The notes below the pieces were generated by a model. The model was given only the letters and a program-made list of their open reading frames with translations, searched no databases and was not told where the DNA came from. From Elioraea sp. (lineage in GTDB: Bacteria > Pseudomonadota > Alphaproteobacteria > Acetobacterales > Acetobacteraceae): a stretch of DNA of 44,573 nucleotides. Below are positions 27,601 to 35,299 of the stretch, in pieces (position 1 is the first letter of the stretch; every line of letters begins with the position of its first letter). Position numbers and translations under genes: made by a program. Where the stretch lies: the NCBI RefSeq assembly GCF_022842375.1, contig NZ_JALHPR010000031.1, forward strand, positions 1-44,573, in the 5' to 3' direction.

Positions 27601-28370
27601 AGGAACACGTTGTCCTGGTCATTGACCGAGAACGCGTTGTCAGGAAGCGAATGATCCTTGAAGCCGAGCGGCATGATCCTGGTGAACGTCGCACTGGCGA
27701 TGTCGAGCACCGCGATCGCGTTGGCTTCCTGCAGCGTGACATAGGCCGTCGCGCCGTCGGACGAGATCGCGATGTATTCCGGCTCGAGGTCCTGCGCCAC
27801 CGTCGCGTTCGGCCCGAAGATGCGCACGCCCGCAGCCTTCAGCGCATCCATCTCGCCGTTGAAGCCGGTGAAGCCGGCCGTCGTCACCGCCCCGGTCGCG
27901 ACGTCGATGATCGAGACCGAGCCTTCCGGGTCGACGCTGTCGGCCTGGTTGTAGCTGTTCGGCTCGCCTTCGTTCGCGGTGAGCAGCTTCGTGCCGTCGG
28001 GCGAGAAGGTGATCATGTCGGGCAGGGCGCCGACCTCGGCGACGTAGCGCTGGGTCGCGCTGAAGGCGCCGCCGGCGAAGCTCACGTCGAGCACGAGCAC
28101 CTTGCCGGGGTCGGTCCTGGGAACCGCCTCGAGGGCGACGGCGACGACGCCGTCCTTGGCCGCGACGCTGTTGACGGCGCCGAGGCCGGCCGTGGCGATC
28201 GTCCCGACCAGGGTTCCGGCCTGCGTGAGCACATCGACGCCGGCTGGGGCTGCGATGAAGATCAGGCCCGTCGCGTTGTCGAAGGCCGCAACCTCTGCGT
28301 TCTTCGCGGCGGAGGCGATGACGTCATGGTCGAAGGTGAAGGCGGTCGTCGAGACGAGTTCGATGGACAT
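24057..28370 (-). CDS. Choice-of-anchor I / 5'-nucleotidase exoenzyme with RTX-like C-terminus
   Basis: This 1437-residue protein has no signal peptide and no visible cysteine, as expected for a type I secretion substrate. Residues about 1-475 form a beta-propeller-like choice-of-anchor I domain (for example ANEGEPNSY and EYIAISSDG). Residues about 478-800 are a calcineurin-like phosphoesterase domain (LLHHADFEGN, LSGGDNW, GNHEFDQG, VSHLQDW, ILSGGSD) and about 820-1090 the 5'-nucleotidase C-terminal domain (NGGGIRDG, GGDGYPF). The usual D-x-H and GHSH metal motifs are changed to DFE and GGSD, a variation I associate with this choice-of-anchor I subgroup. The last about 205 residues are the RTX-like module shared with the nuclease. 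It should remove phosphate from nucleotides or other phosphoesters outside the cell, following the nuclease in one pathway (inference). Start: ATG with GGGGGAG upstream; a good terminator follows the stop. Confidence 0.9.
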   Translation of the reverse strand: MSIELVSTTAFTFDHDVIASAAKNAEVAAFDNATGLIFIAAPAGVDVLTQAGTLVGTIATAGLGAVNSVAAKDGVVAVALEAVPRTDPGKVLVLDVSFAGGAFSATQRYVAEVGALPDMITFSPDGTKLLTANEGEPNSYNQADSVDPEGSVSIIDVATGAVTTAGFTGFNGEMDALKAAGVRIFGPNATVAQDLEPEYIAISSDGATAYVTLQEANAIAVLDIASATFTRIMPLGFKDHSLPDNAFSVNDQDNVFLPQNYRVLGMYQPDGIVYAEFGGTGYLITANEGDARDYTGFTEEVRVGSGSYQLDPAVFPDAATLKQNVNLGRLTVTNATGDTDGDTDFDAIYAFGGRSFTVWSTDGELVFDSGNMLDEIIATRFPALYDENRDDNKGVEPESVAIATVGGNDYLFVGLERANTTLAFRMDGPTEFTFAGSLSTAGDRAPEAITVIPETATTPATLIVPNEASATTTAYALGETFTLTLLHHADFEGNTNAIADAPRLAALFDFFDDAPNTLKLSGGDNWIPSPWYNAQVPANAAALKPALQAVYEELLGLPSGSLTGLVLTPGAIDQAILNVIGIDASAIGNHEFDQGTAQIARIIEFAANAALSGDPALFELGDITNIGALYPTLTANLNFLANADLSDSFTAALLDSLAFTITDLSSGDAIAANLPANGKPKLAPFSTVEVGGETIGIVGATTQRLASISSPGTVTVEGGATGDNMPLLASQLQGEIDALTAAGVTKIILVSHLQDWRNEQELAGLLTNVDIILSGGSDAIFANPSDVLKPGDVAVNPYPLVLTGADGLPVLQVNTDGQYNYLGRLVVTFDADGVIIVGDLNMTDPTASDYSGAYAATDAVVAGLWGAENPYADGTLGGQVKTLTDAVNTIIGEKLANVAGFTDVFLNGLRGDVRNQETNFGNLTADANLFAAKQFLADTPGTVPDAPMVSLKNGGGIRDGIGLPLGVDGPEPPVGGRVTQLDIETALAFNNALVIVQSTAAGLLALLEHGVANAGTTNGRFPQVGGLSFSYDTSLPAGDRILSLAILGEDGTPALALAKDGALIVPAETKINITTLNFLAGGGDGYPFTTARVPGTTDVPLFAPASTPGFDVPGYEQNALAEYLATFFATPDEGFGAADTGRDADTRIQNLAFREDTVLDGIDFGEPAVIEFSLFQDATIPGRPELLWTGGLVSLALTDDDGNDTTGPLARLSEEDGNVAVFGADFANGVSVLANDPLISLTWDDGAAVLTHAAPWNAIKVLTVSDFTGEALTLAGWVDVDVNLGALDTDLALTVDGSKRGSIETGAGDDTIVIGADSNERVWSNLFVIDTGAGDDSVTIDGATEAYAAQSFAQSFFDAFATVEVKLGEGDDDYSGTGRDTAVYEGAIEDYVITATEDGFSVEDINLENGDEGTDTLSGIAFFRFGGTTYAADEVFA

Positions 28371-28662
28371 GCGTGATGGCTCCCCCTGAGCGATTCCCGG
28401 ATGGCTTGGCCGGGAAGGTGCCTCGCGCTCGCGAAGTCTGCCGCGTCGGAACTGTTAAAGGAGTGTTAAGGTTTGGCGGTGGACGGGACGGTCGCCCTGA
28501 CCGGACAATCCAGGGTCGTGATCCGTGCCGGCCGGTCCTGGCCCTGCCCGCCGCGCTCTGCTTGGCGGGGCGGCTTGGTTCCGCCATGATCCCCCGGCAC
28601 AACAGGCGGCGTCACAACCGGCGGCGTCGCGCCGCAAACATGAGAGCGCCCCGGATCCTCAC
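28371..28662. promoter_or_regulatory. Divergent intergenic region with a CtrA-like box (28455-28469)
   Basis: These 292 bases separate the divergent 5'-nucleotidase gene and the srfB operon. They contain TTAA-N7-TTAA at 28455-28469; read on the minus strand it is TTAA-N7-TTAAC, the alphaproteobacterial CtrA consensus. The site is about 85 bases before the 5'-nucleotidase ATG and about 195 before the chosen srfB start, so it could serve either gene. A direct repeat GGCGGCGTC occurs twice near 28606-28630. No small gene is supported; codon third positions here are less GC-rich than in srfB. Confidence 0.5.
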
Positions 28663-31653
28663 GTGCCACCAGAGTCCCCTTTCCCCCCCAGGTCCTCGCA
28701 GCCGCGGCCGCTGGTCAGCCTCGTGCCGCAGAGCGGCATCCAGATCGTCGACCTCCGCTGCGACCTCGCCGCCCTGCCGCGGCTGACCCGCCCGTTCTGG
28801 GAGGAGGAGCTGCGCGAGGACCCCGGCCCCGATGGCCGCCCGCGCATCATCCTCCGCGCGCTCGAGGCCGACCCCGACGGCACGCTGTTCGACCCGGTGA
28901 CGGGAACCCGCCCGCCGGATGACCGCATCTACCAGATCGGCCGCACCCAGGCGCTCGAACCCGCGCTCGGAACCTGGACGCCGCTGCCCTATTTCCGCGT
29001 CACCGGACCGCGCCCCGATGGCGGCCTCGCGCTCGACGATGGGCCGGCGAACTGGGCGCGCATCCGCATCGTGCCACTGCCCGCCCCTGACAGGGCCGGC
29101 AACACGCACGCCATCACGCTCGCCTTCGACACGGGCCTGATGGCCCGCCAGCCAGGCCGCCCCTATGTCGCGCTCGCGCCGACGCCCGAGGAGACCGAAT
29201 ATGCCCTCGCCGTCACCGGCGCGCAGAATGCGTGGTTCCTGAAGGAAGCTTGGGTCGACCAGTGGCTGGATGCGAATTTCCGCGAGGCGCGCCAGGCTGC
29301 CCGCGGCGGCCGGCCGCTGCGGCCAGAGGACCTGCCCTGGCGGGCCGAGCACTGGGCGCGGGTGCTCACCCTGCTCGCCATCCTCGACGAGGCTGGGTTG
29401 ATGCCCAGGGTAAAGGTGATGGCCTCCTCGGGCCCCGTCGCCGCCTATCGGCCGATCGACGTCGACCTTGTTCTCGACATCGGCAATGCGCGCACGTGCG
29501 GCATCGTGGTCGAGGACCACCCCGACCGTCCGCTCGACCTCAACAACGGCTACGTGCTTCGCCTGCGCGACCTCTCCGCGCCCGAGCGCACCTACGACCA
29601 GCCCTTCGAGAGTCGCGTGGAGTTCGCCCGCGCCTCCTTCGGGCGCGACGCTGCCTCCCGCCGCTCCGGCCGCCCCAACGCGTTCCACTGGGCAAGCCCC
29701 GTGCGCGTGGGCCCGGAGGCTGTGCGCCTCTCGGCCGACGCCCGCGGCAACGAGGGGGCGACGGGCCTCTCCAGCCCCAAGCGCTATCTCTGGGACACGC
29801 GCCCCACCGCCCTCGCCTGGCGGTTCAACGGCATCGGCTCCGACGGCACCACGACCGAGCCTCCCGTCACCGGCCCCTTCATGGAGCATGTGAGCGAGGA
29901 GGGCGAGGTTCTCGAAACCATCCGCCACCGCCTCGCCGCCGCCTCACGCGCGCGGTTCAGCCGATCATCGCTGACGATGTTCATGCTGACCGAGATCCTG
30001 ATGCAGGCAGCGGTGCAGATGAACGCGCCGGATATCAGGAGCCAGCGCGGCTCCGTTCACGTGCCGCGGCGCCTTCGCCGCCTTGTCCTCACGCTGCCGC
30101 CCGCCATGCCGCTCGCCGAACAGCGCATCCTGAAGGACCGGGCGCGGGCCGCCGTCGACCTCGCCTGGCGGCTCATGGGGTGGAGCGAGGAGGGGGCCGA
30201 TGCCGCCCTGCCGCGCCCGGCGCAGAAGCCCGAGATCATCGCCAACCTCGACGAGGCGACGGCCACGCAGCTCGTCTGGCTCTACAACGAGTGCCGCTGG
30301 AAGCTCCGCTCCGACCCGAAGCTGCTGTTCGGGCTGAAGGGCCGCGTGCGGCCGCGCTACGGCGCGCAGCCCTCGCTCCGCATCGCCTCGATCGACATCG
30401 GCGGCGGAACGACCGACCTGATGATCGCCACCTACACGGCCGGTGACGGCCAGGCGATCACGCCCACGCAGAACTTCCGCGAGGGCTTCCGCATTGCCGG
30501 CGACGAGGTGTTGCAGGCGGTGATCCAGACCATCCTGCTGCCGCAGCTCGAGGCAGCGCTCGCTGCCGCCGGCACCACCGGCCCGAAGGCGCTGCTGCGC
30601 GAACTGCTCGCAGGCGCAAGGGCTGGGCAGAGCGAGCAGGAGCGGCATCTCGCGCGCCAGTTCGTCGCCCTCGTGCTCGAACCCATCGGACTTGCGGTGC
30701 TGCGGGCCTACGAGGGCTTGCGCGGGCGGGAAGGGGGCGAGGTGCTCCGCGCCGACGCGGCCGCGCTGCTCGCCGGGCTTCCCGCCGGCAGCCGCGCCAT
30801 CGCGCATCTCGATGATCAGGCCGCAGCGCGCGGGGCGAAGGGTTTCTCGCTCGATACCGTCACCTTCTCCGCGACCGCCGCACAGGTCGATGCCGTGATC
30901 GTCGCTGCCCTCGGCCCCGTCCTCGCCGAGCTGACCGAGGTGGTGCACGCCTTCGATGTCGACGTGCTGCTGCTCTCTGGCCGCCCCTCGCGGCTGCGCG
31001 CGGTGAAGGACATGGTGATCAGCCGCCTGCCGGTGCCGCCGCACAAGGTGGTGGCGATGGACGGCTACGCGATCGAGCAATGGTTCCCCTTCCGCGATGC
31101 CGCCGGCCACGTGTCGGACCCCAAGACGACGGCGGCCGTCGGCGCGATGATCTCGGCCACCGCCGAGGGGCGGCTCGAGGGTTTCCTGCTGCGCGCCTCC
31201 AAGCTCGGCATGACATCGACCGCGAAGTTCATCGGCCTGATGGACCAGACGGGGCAGATCCGCGATGCCAACGTGCTGCTGCGCGACGCTGACCTTGCCG
31301 CCAAGCCGCAAGGCGAGGGCGCCTCGTTCCGCATTCCCTTCGCCGCACCAGCCTTCCTCGGCTTCCGCCAGCTCGACCTCGAACGATGGACGGCAACGCG
31401 GCTCTACCGCATGGAATTCGCCAACCCAGCCTCGGTCCGCCGCCTCTCGCTGCCGCTGACCGTGACGGTCGAGCGGGCGGAGATCGACCCCGAGCGGGCC
31501 GATGCGGAGCTGAAACGGGAGGATTTCCGCATCACCGAGGTGGTCGACGCAGAGGGCGACAATTTGCGCACGTCGGAGGTGACGCTGAGATTGCAGACGC
31601 TCGAGGAGGAAGCTGGCTACTGGCGCGATACGGGGGCGCTGAGCGTGCCATGA
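28663..31653 (+). CDS. srfB: SrfB-family protein (actin/Hsp70-like ATPase fold)
   Basis: This 996-residue protein belongs to the SrfB family, named from Salmonella as an SsrB-regulated factor of unknown biochemical role. Three ATPase motifs of the actin/Hsp70 superfamily are visible: phosphate-1 LVLDIGNARTCG with Asp272, phosphate-2 IDIGGGTTDLM with Asp578, and an adenosine loop LLLSGRPSRL near 771-778. The conserved N-terminal block SLVPQSGIQ lies about 20 residues from the start. A GTG at 28663 is chosen over a GTG at 28525 because the intervening codons have poor GC at the third position and the resulting length fits the family; the ribosome site is weak either way. srfC starts inside its stop codon (ATGA). 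It is the first gene of a seven-gene operon. It is probably a cytoplasmic nucleotide-dependent switch or filament former working with SrfC (inference). Confidence 0.88.
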   Translation: MPPESPFPPRSSQPRPLVSLVPQSGIQIVDLRCDLAALPRLTRPFWEEELREDPGPDGRPRIILRALEADPDGTLFDPVTGTRPPDDRIYQIGRTQALEPALGTWTPLPYFRVTGPRPDGGLALDDGPANWARIRIVPLPAPDRAGNTHAITLAFDTGLMARQPGRPYVALAPTPEETEYALAVTGAQNAWFLKEAWVDQWLDANFREARQAARGGRPLRPEDLPWRAEHWARVLTLLAILDEAGLMPRVKVMASSGPVAAYRPIDVDLVLDIGNARTCGIVVEDHPDRPLDLNNGYVLRLRDLSAPERTYDQPFESRVEFARASFGRDAASRRSGRPNAFHWASPVRVGPEAVRLSADARGNEGATGLSSPKRYLWDTRPTALAWRFNGIGSDGTTTEPPVTGPFMEHVSEEGEVLETIRHRLAAASRARFSRSSLTMFMLTEILMQAAVQMNAPDIRSQRGSVHVPRRLRRLVLTLPPAMPLAEQRILKDRARAAVDLAWRLMGWSEEGADAALPRPAQKPEIIANLDEATATQLVWLYNECRWKLRSDPKLLFGLKGRVRPRYGAQPSLRIASIDIGGGTTDLMIATYTAGDGQAITPTQNFREGFRIAGDEVLQAVIQTILLPQLEAALAAAGTTGPKALLRELLAGARAGQSEQERHLARQFVALVLEPIGLAVLRAYEGLRGREGGEVLRADAAALLAGLPAGSRAIAHLDDQAAARGAKGFSLDTVTFSATAAQVDAVIVAALGPVLAELTEVVHAFDVDVLLLSGRPSRLRAVKDMVISRLPVPPHKVVAMDGYAIEQWFPFRDAAGHVSDPKTTAAVGAMISATAEGRLEGFLLRASKLGMTSTAKFIGLMDQTGQIRDANVLLRDADLAAKPQGEGASFRIPFAAPAFLGFRQLDLERWTATRLYRMEFANPASVRRLSLPLTVTVERAEIDPERADAELKREDFRITEVVDAEGDNLRTSEVTLRLQTLEEEAGYWRDTGALSVP

Positions 31654-34283
31654 GCCAGGTGATGACGAGCGAGGAGGATGCGGCCCTTGCCGCCCGCTGC
31701 ACCAAGGTGGCCGAGGCGGCGACCGGCGCGCTCGGCTGGATTGGCGAGAACGCGGCGATCGTGCGCGAGGCGGGGCCTGCGCTCGCGCGCGATTTCCGCC
31801 GCTTCGGGCTGGCCGCGCGCAAGCTCGCGGCGGCCGCGCAGCGGCCGATGTGCGTCTCGGTGTTCGGCCCCTCCCAGGCGGGCAAGAGCTACCTGATCTC
31901 GGCGCTGGCGCGGAAGGGGACGAGCCCCGTCAATGCCGTGTTTGAGACCGAAACGGTCGACTTCGTGCGCCGGATCAACCCCGAAGGTGGCAAGGAGGCG
32001 ACCGGGCTTGTCACCCGCTTCACGATGCGGCCGACACCGGGACTTCCTGGTGCCCCCGTCGCGGTGCGCATGCTGACGCAGACCGATGTGGTGAAGATCC
32101 TCGGCAACTCCTTCCTCGAGGATTTCAACCGCGACAAGGTCGCCCCGCTCACCCCGGAGGTGCTGGCCAAGCACCTCGAGTCCTTGCGCGCCCGCGCCAA
32201 GGCCGCGCCCGCCCAGGGCATGCACGAGGACCTGGTGTTCGACCTGCAGGAGTATTTCGAGCGCTACTTCCGCGGCCACCCCGTCATCCTCGCCCTCGGC
32301 AGCGCCTATTGGCGCGAGGCGGCGTCGCTCGCCCCATCGCTGTCGGTGGCCGATCGCGCCGAGCTCTTCGCCCCGCTCTGGAACCTGCTGCCGGCCTACA
32401 CCACCACGGCGCGGCGGCTGACCGAGGCGCTCGAGGCGCTCGGCGATCCTGACGAGGCGTTCCTGCCGCTCGCAGCGCTGCTGCCGCGCGAGATCAGCGT
32501 CATCAACGTCGACACGCTCGATACGCTGGCGGAACCGGATGCCGCGAACCCGCTCACCGTCGCGACACGGGCTGGGCGGAGCGCGAGCCTGCCGCGCGCC
32601 ATCGTCACCGCACTGATCGCCGAGTTGCGCCTGACGCTCGCCGAACAGCCGTGGGACTTCATGGGCGCGACCGACCTGCTCGACTTCCCCGGCGCACGCT
32701 CACGCGAGGTGCTGAACGATCCGGTGGAGTATCTGTCCGACCCGACGAAGCTCGCCCCCCTCTATCTACGCGGCAAGGTGGCGTATCTCTACCAGCGCTA
32801 CGTCGCCGACCAGGAGTTGACGGCGATGCTGCTGTGCATCGGCCCGTCGAACCAGGACGTGCGCACGCTGCCAGGCATGGTGCGCGAATGGGTCGATGCC
32901 ACGCATGGCGCGACACCGGAGGAGCGGGCGAAGCACCCCACCGCGCTGTTCCTGGTGCTGTCGAAGTTCGACATGGAGTTCGAGGAGGCACACGGGAAGT
33001 CCGACGTGGGCGAGAGCCTGGGGATGAACCGCTGGACCGCGCGCATCCAGGCCAACATCACGCGCTTCCTCGCCCTCGATCACCAGTGGCCGGTTGAGTG
33101 GGTGCCGGGCCGTGCGTTCGACAACACGTTCTGGCTGCGCAACCCGAACTTCATCGCCAAGGGCCTGCTCGACTACGACGCCGACCGGCGCGAGGTGGCA
33201 CTCCGCGAGCCTGAGCGCATGGCGCGGATGCGCGAGGAGTTCATCGCGACGGAAGCCGTGCGACGCCACTTCGCTGACCCGGCGAAGGCGTGGGACGAGG
33301 CGATGGCGCTGAACGACGGTGGCATCACCTGGCTCGCGACCAGGCTCGCCCCGGTGTGCAACCCCGCGCTGAAGCGCGGCCAGGTCGCCGCCAGGCTCGG
33401 CGTTCTCGCGAAGGCGATGGCCGGCAGGCTCGATCCGTTCCATGTCAGCGACGATCGCGAGGCGGAACGGACCAAGCGCCGCACCGAGGGTGCCCAGGCC
33501 GCCCGCGCGCTTGCCGGTGCCGCGGCCGCGCAGCGCTTCGGGCTGGTGCTGAAGGCGATGATGGTGGACGCCGAGGCGCTGCAGGCCTCGTTTACCCGGC
33601 TCGTCCTTGCCGCCCCCGAGGAAAGCGCGCCTGCCCCCATCGTCGGTGCCGCGGTGGCCGAGGCCGATCTTGCGGGCGAGCTCGCCGGCCTGTTCGGGGA
33701 GGAGCCTGCACCGCCAACCCCGCAGGCGCGTGCACGCGACATGGCCGACAGGCTGGCGGAAGCCGCGCTCGAGGAATGGGGTGAGCGTCTCGGCGCCTTC
33801 GCCGACGATCCTGCCACCGCTACCGTTCTGCGCCTGCCGCGCGAGGCGTCGGTGTTCGTCGCGACTCAGGTGGAAACCGGGGCGGCGACGCGTGGCCTGC
33901 GCGAGGAGATCGCCCGCCGCATCCGCGCGCTGTCGAGTTTCCACGAACGCCTCTCGGAAAGCCTGACGCGCCCGGTGATGGTGGCCGAGCGCGCGATCAA
34001 CGATCACGTCGCCTGGCTCGGCTTCGACGCCGATGCCGAGGCGCAGCGGCCGAAGGTGCAGCGCGACGGGCGCGCGATCTTCGCCGCGCGCGAGGCAGCG
34101 GAGACCGTCCCCGTGCTTGGCGCCACGCCGCTGCCGTTCGAGACCAACTTCACGATCGACTGGATCACGGGGCTTGCGAAGCTGATCGACCTGAATGTCG
34201 ACCATGCCTTCGGCGGGCGCGTCGACTCCGATGCGAATGCGCGGCTCGGCCGGCTGCTCGCCACGCTGCGCACGGCGGCCTGA
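31650..34283 (+). CDS. srfC: SrfC-family P-loop (dynamin/GTPase-like) protein
   Basis: This 877-residue protein follows srfB with an ATGA overlap, as in srfABC loci. It has a P-loop GPSQAGKS (73-80), a G3-like DFPG (345-348) after the sheet strand ATDLL, and a G4-like SKFD (438-441) after FLVL. That order and spacing fit a large GTPase of the dynamin/septin type rather than an AAA ATPase. The second half (about 560-877) is mainly helical, with a Pro/Glu-rich segment near 670-700. No TM segment or signal peptide is seen. SrfC-family proteins are annotated as putative virulence effectors in Salmonella, but the syntenic envelope genes here argue for a cellular role (inference). An ATG four codons in (31662) is an alternative start. 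Confidence 0.87.
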   Translation: MSQVMTSEEDAALAARCTKVAEAATGALGWIGENAAIVREAGPALARDFRRFGLAARKLAAAAQRPMCVSVFGPSQAGKSYLISALARKGTSPVNAVFETETVDFVRRINPEGGKEATGLVTRFTMRPTPGLPGAPVAVRMLTQTDVVKILGNSFLEDFNRDKVAPLTPEVLAKHLESLRARAKAAPAQGMHEDLVFDLQEYFERYFRGHPVILALGSAYWREAASLAPSLSVADRAELFAPLWNLLPAYTTTARRLTEALEALGDPDEAFLPLAALLPREISVINVDTLDTLAEPDAANPLTVATRAGRSASLPRAIVTALIAELRLTLAEQPWDFMGATDLLDFPGARSREVLNDPVEYLSDPTKLAPLYLRGKVAYLYQRYVADQELTAMLLCIGPSNQDVRTLPGMVREWVDATHGATPEERAKHPTALFLVLSKFDMEFEEAHGKSDVGESLGMNRWTARIQANITRFLALDHQWPVEWVPGRAFDNTFWLRNPNFIAKGLLDYDADRREVALREPERMARMREEFIATEAVRRHFADPAKAWDEAMALNDGGITWLATRLAPVCNPALKRGQVAARLGVLAKAMAGRLDPFHVSDDREAERTKRRTEGAQAARALAGAAAAQRFGLVLKAMMVDAEALQASFTRLVLAAPEESAPAPIVGAAVAEADLAGELAGLFGEEPAPPTPQARARDMADRLAEAALEEWGERLGAFADDPATATVLRLPREASVFVATQVETGAATRGLREEIARRIRALSSFHERLSESLTRPVMVAERAINDHVAWLGFDADAEAQRPKVQRDGRAIFAAREAAETVPVLGATPLPFETNFTIDWITGLAKLIDLNVDHAFGGRVDSDANARLGRLLATLRTAA

Positions 34284-34297
34284 GGGCAGGCGCCACC

Positions 34298-35299
34298 ATG
34301 GCACCGCCGCTTCGCGCAGAAGCCGACACCGCCCGCCCGCTCGGGCATGCGCGCATCGTCCTCCGTGGTGTTGCCACGGGCGGCGACCTCCGCTTCTGCC
34401 TGCTGCGCGAGGGCTACGCCGCCGGACATCTCGGCCCGCGCGGCTGGCAGGTGGGCGAGGCGGTGCTCGACCCGCTGGCCGTCGAGGAGGAGGGCGGCGC
34501 ACCCGTTCTCGTGCTGCCGCCAGCCCTCGTGCGCCATGTCGAGCCCGGGCCGCTGATGCTGCGGCTGCCGGCGCTCGGGCGCGACCTCGCGCTGTTCTGG
34601 CCTGCCGATATCCCCGTTTACGACACGGGCGACGATGCGCTCGCGCTTGGCGGTGCGAAAGCGCCGCCGCCGCCCGCGCAGAAGCCCAAGCGCCCGGCTC
34701 CGGTGGATGACGAGACCACCCGCGTTGTCACGCCGCCGCCACCGCCGCCGCCACCCCCGGTGGAGCCCAGGCCGCGCTGGCCCCTCGTGCTCGTGGCCCT
34801 GCTCGTCCTCGCCGCGGGCGCCGGCGGGGCGTGGTGGTGGTGGAGCACGCGCGAGGTGCCGCCCGTCGCGGCGGTTCCTCCAGCCGGCCCGCCGCCGCAA
34901 CCCGCCGCGCCGGAATGGCCGGAGGGAACCGATGGGCTGACGCCGGCCGAGGTGGTAACGCGCGCGCCGAGCCCCGCCGGCATCCTCGCCGTCGCCCTCC
35001 GTCGCCAGGCGGCAGGGCGGCATGACGATGCACTGCTGCTGTTCGAGGAAGCGGCCGATCGCGGCATCGCGCCGGCTCTCACTGCCCTCGGGCGCCTTTA
35101 CGATCCGAACGGCTTCGTCGCCGGCCGCCCCTTCACCTCGCCCGATATGCGCCAGGCGGCTGACTACTATCGTCGCGCGGCACTCGCGGGGGACACGCAG
35201 GTGTTGGCCCATCGCGAGGCGCTGAAGGCGTATCTTGAGGCCGCTGCCGCCGTGGGCAACGTGACGGCAGCCGAAGCGCTTCGGGAGTTCTGGCCGTGA
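34298..35299 (+). CDS. One-pass membrane protein with Pro-rich linker and Sel1-like repeats
   Basis: I do not recognise the family of the N-terminal domain. The 333-residue protein has a cytoplasmic N-terminal globular part (about 1-120), an acidic and Thr-containing segment DDETTRVVTPP, nine consecutive prolines, one TM helix (about 167-186, ending in four Trp) and, after a second Pro/Ala linker, a periplasmic C-terminal part with Sel1/TPR-like helices (ALLLFEEAADRGIAPAL and AADYYRRAALAG). The layout resembles bacterial kinases and their substrates, but no kinase motif is present. The ETT motif before the TM resembles known Ser/Thr-kinase target or FHA-binding segments (inference). It starts 14 bases after srfC and its stop overlaps the start of the vWA gene. 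In srfABC terms it has no obvious match to SrfA. Confidence 0.82.
   Translation: MAPPLRAEADTARPLGHARIVLRGVATGGDLRFCLLREGYAAGHLGPRGWQVGEAVLDPLAVEEEGGAPVLVLPPALVRHVEPGPLMLRLPALGRDLALFWPADIPVYDTGDDALALGGAKAPPPPAQKPKRPAPVDDETTRVVTPPPPPPPPPVEPRPRWPLVLVALLVLAAGAGGAWWWWSTREVPPVAAVPPAGPPPQPAAPEWPEGTDGLTPAEVVTRAPSPAGILAVALRRQAAGRHDDALLLFEEAADRGIAPALTALGRLYDPNGFVAGRPFTSPDMRQAADYYRRAALAGDTQVLAHREALKAYLEAAAAVGNVTAAEALREFWP

Noticed and set aside
24015-28376. Plus-strand open frame of 1453 codons opposite the 5'-nucleotidase gene
   Set aside because: It mirrors the whole minus-strand gene; the composition is dominated by Arg, Asp, Gly and Val from reverse-complement codons, and no family motif is visible.
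28525-28662. GTG start at 28525 for srfB
   Set aside because: Third codon positions here are less GC-rich than in srfB, the residues do not resemble the family N-terminus, and a GTG at 28663 gives the expected length. It is not excluded.
28612-29928. Minus-strand open frame overlapping srfB
   Set aside because: It is an antisense shadow; srfB motifs lie on the plus strand.
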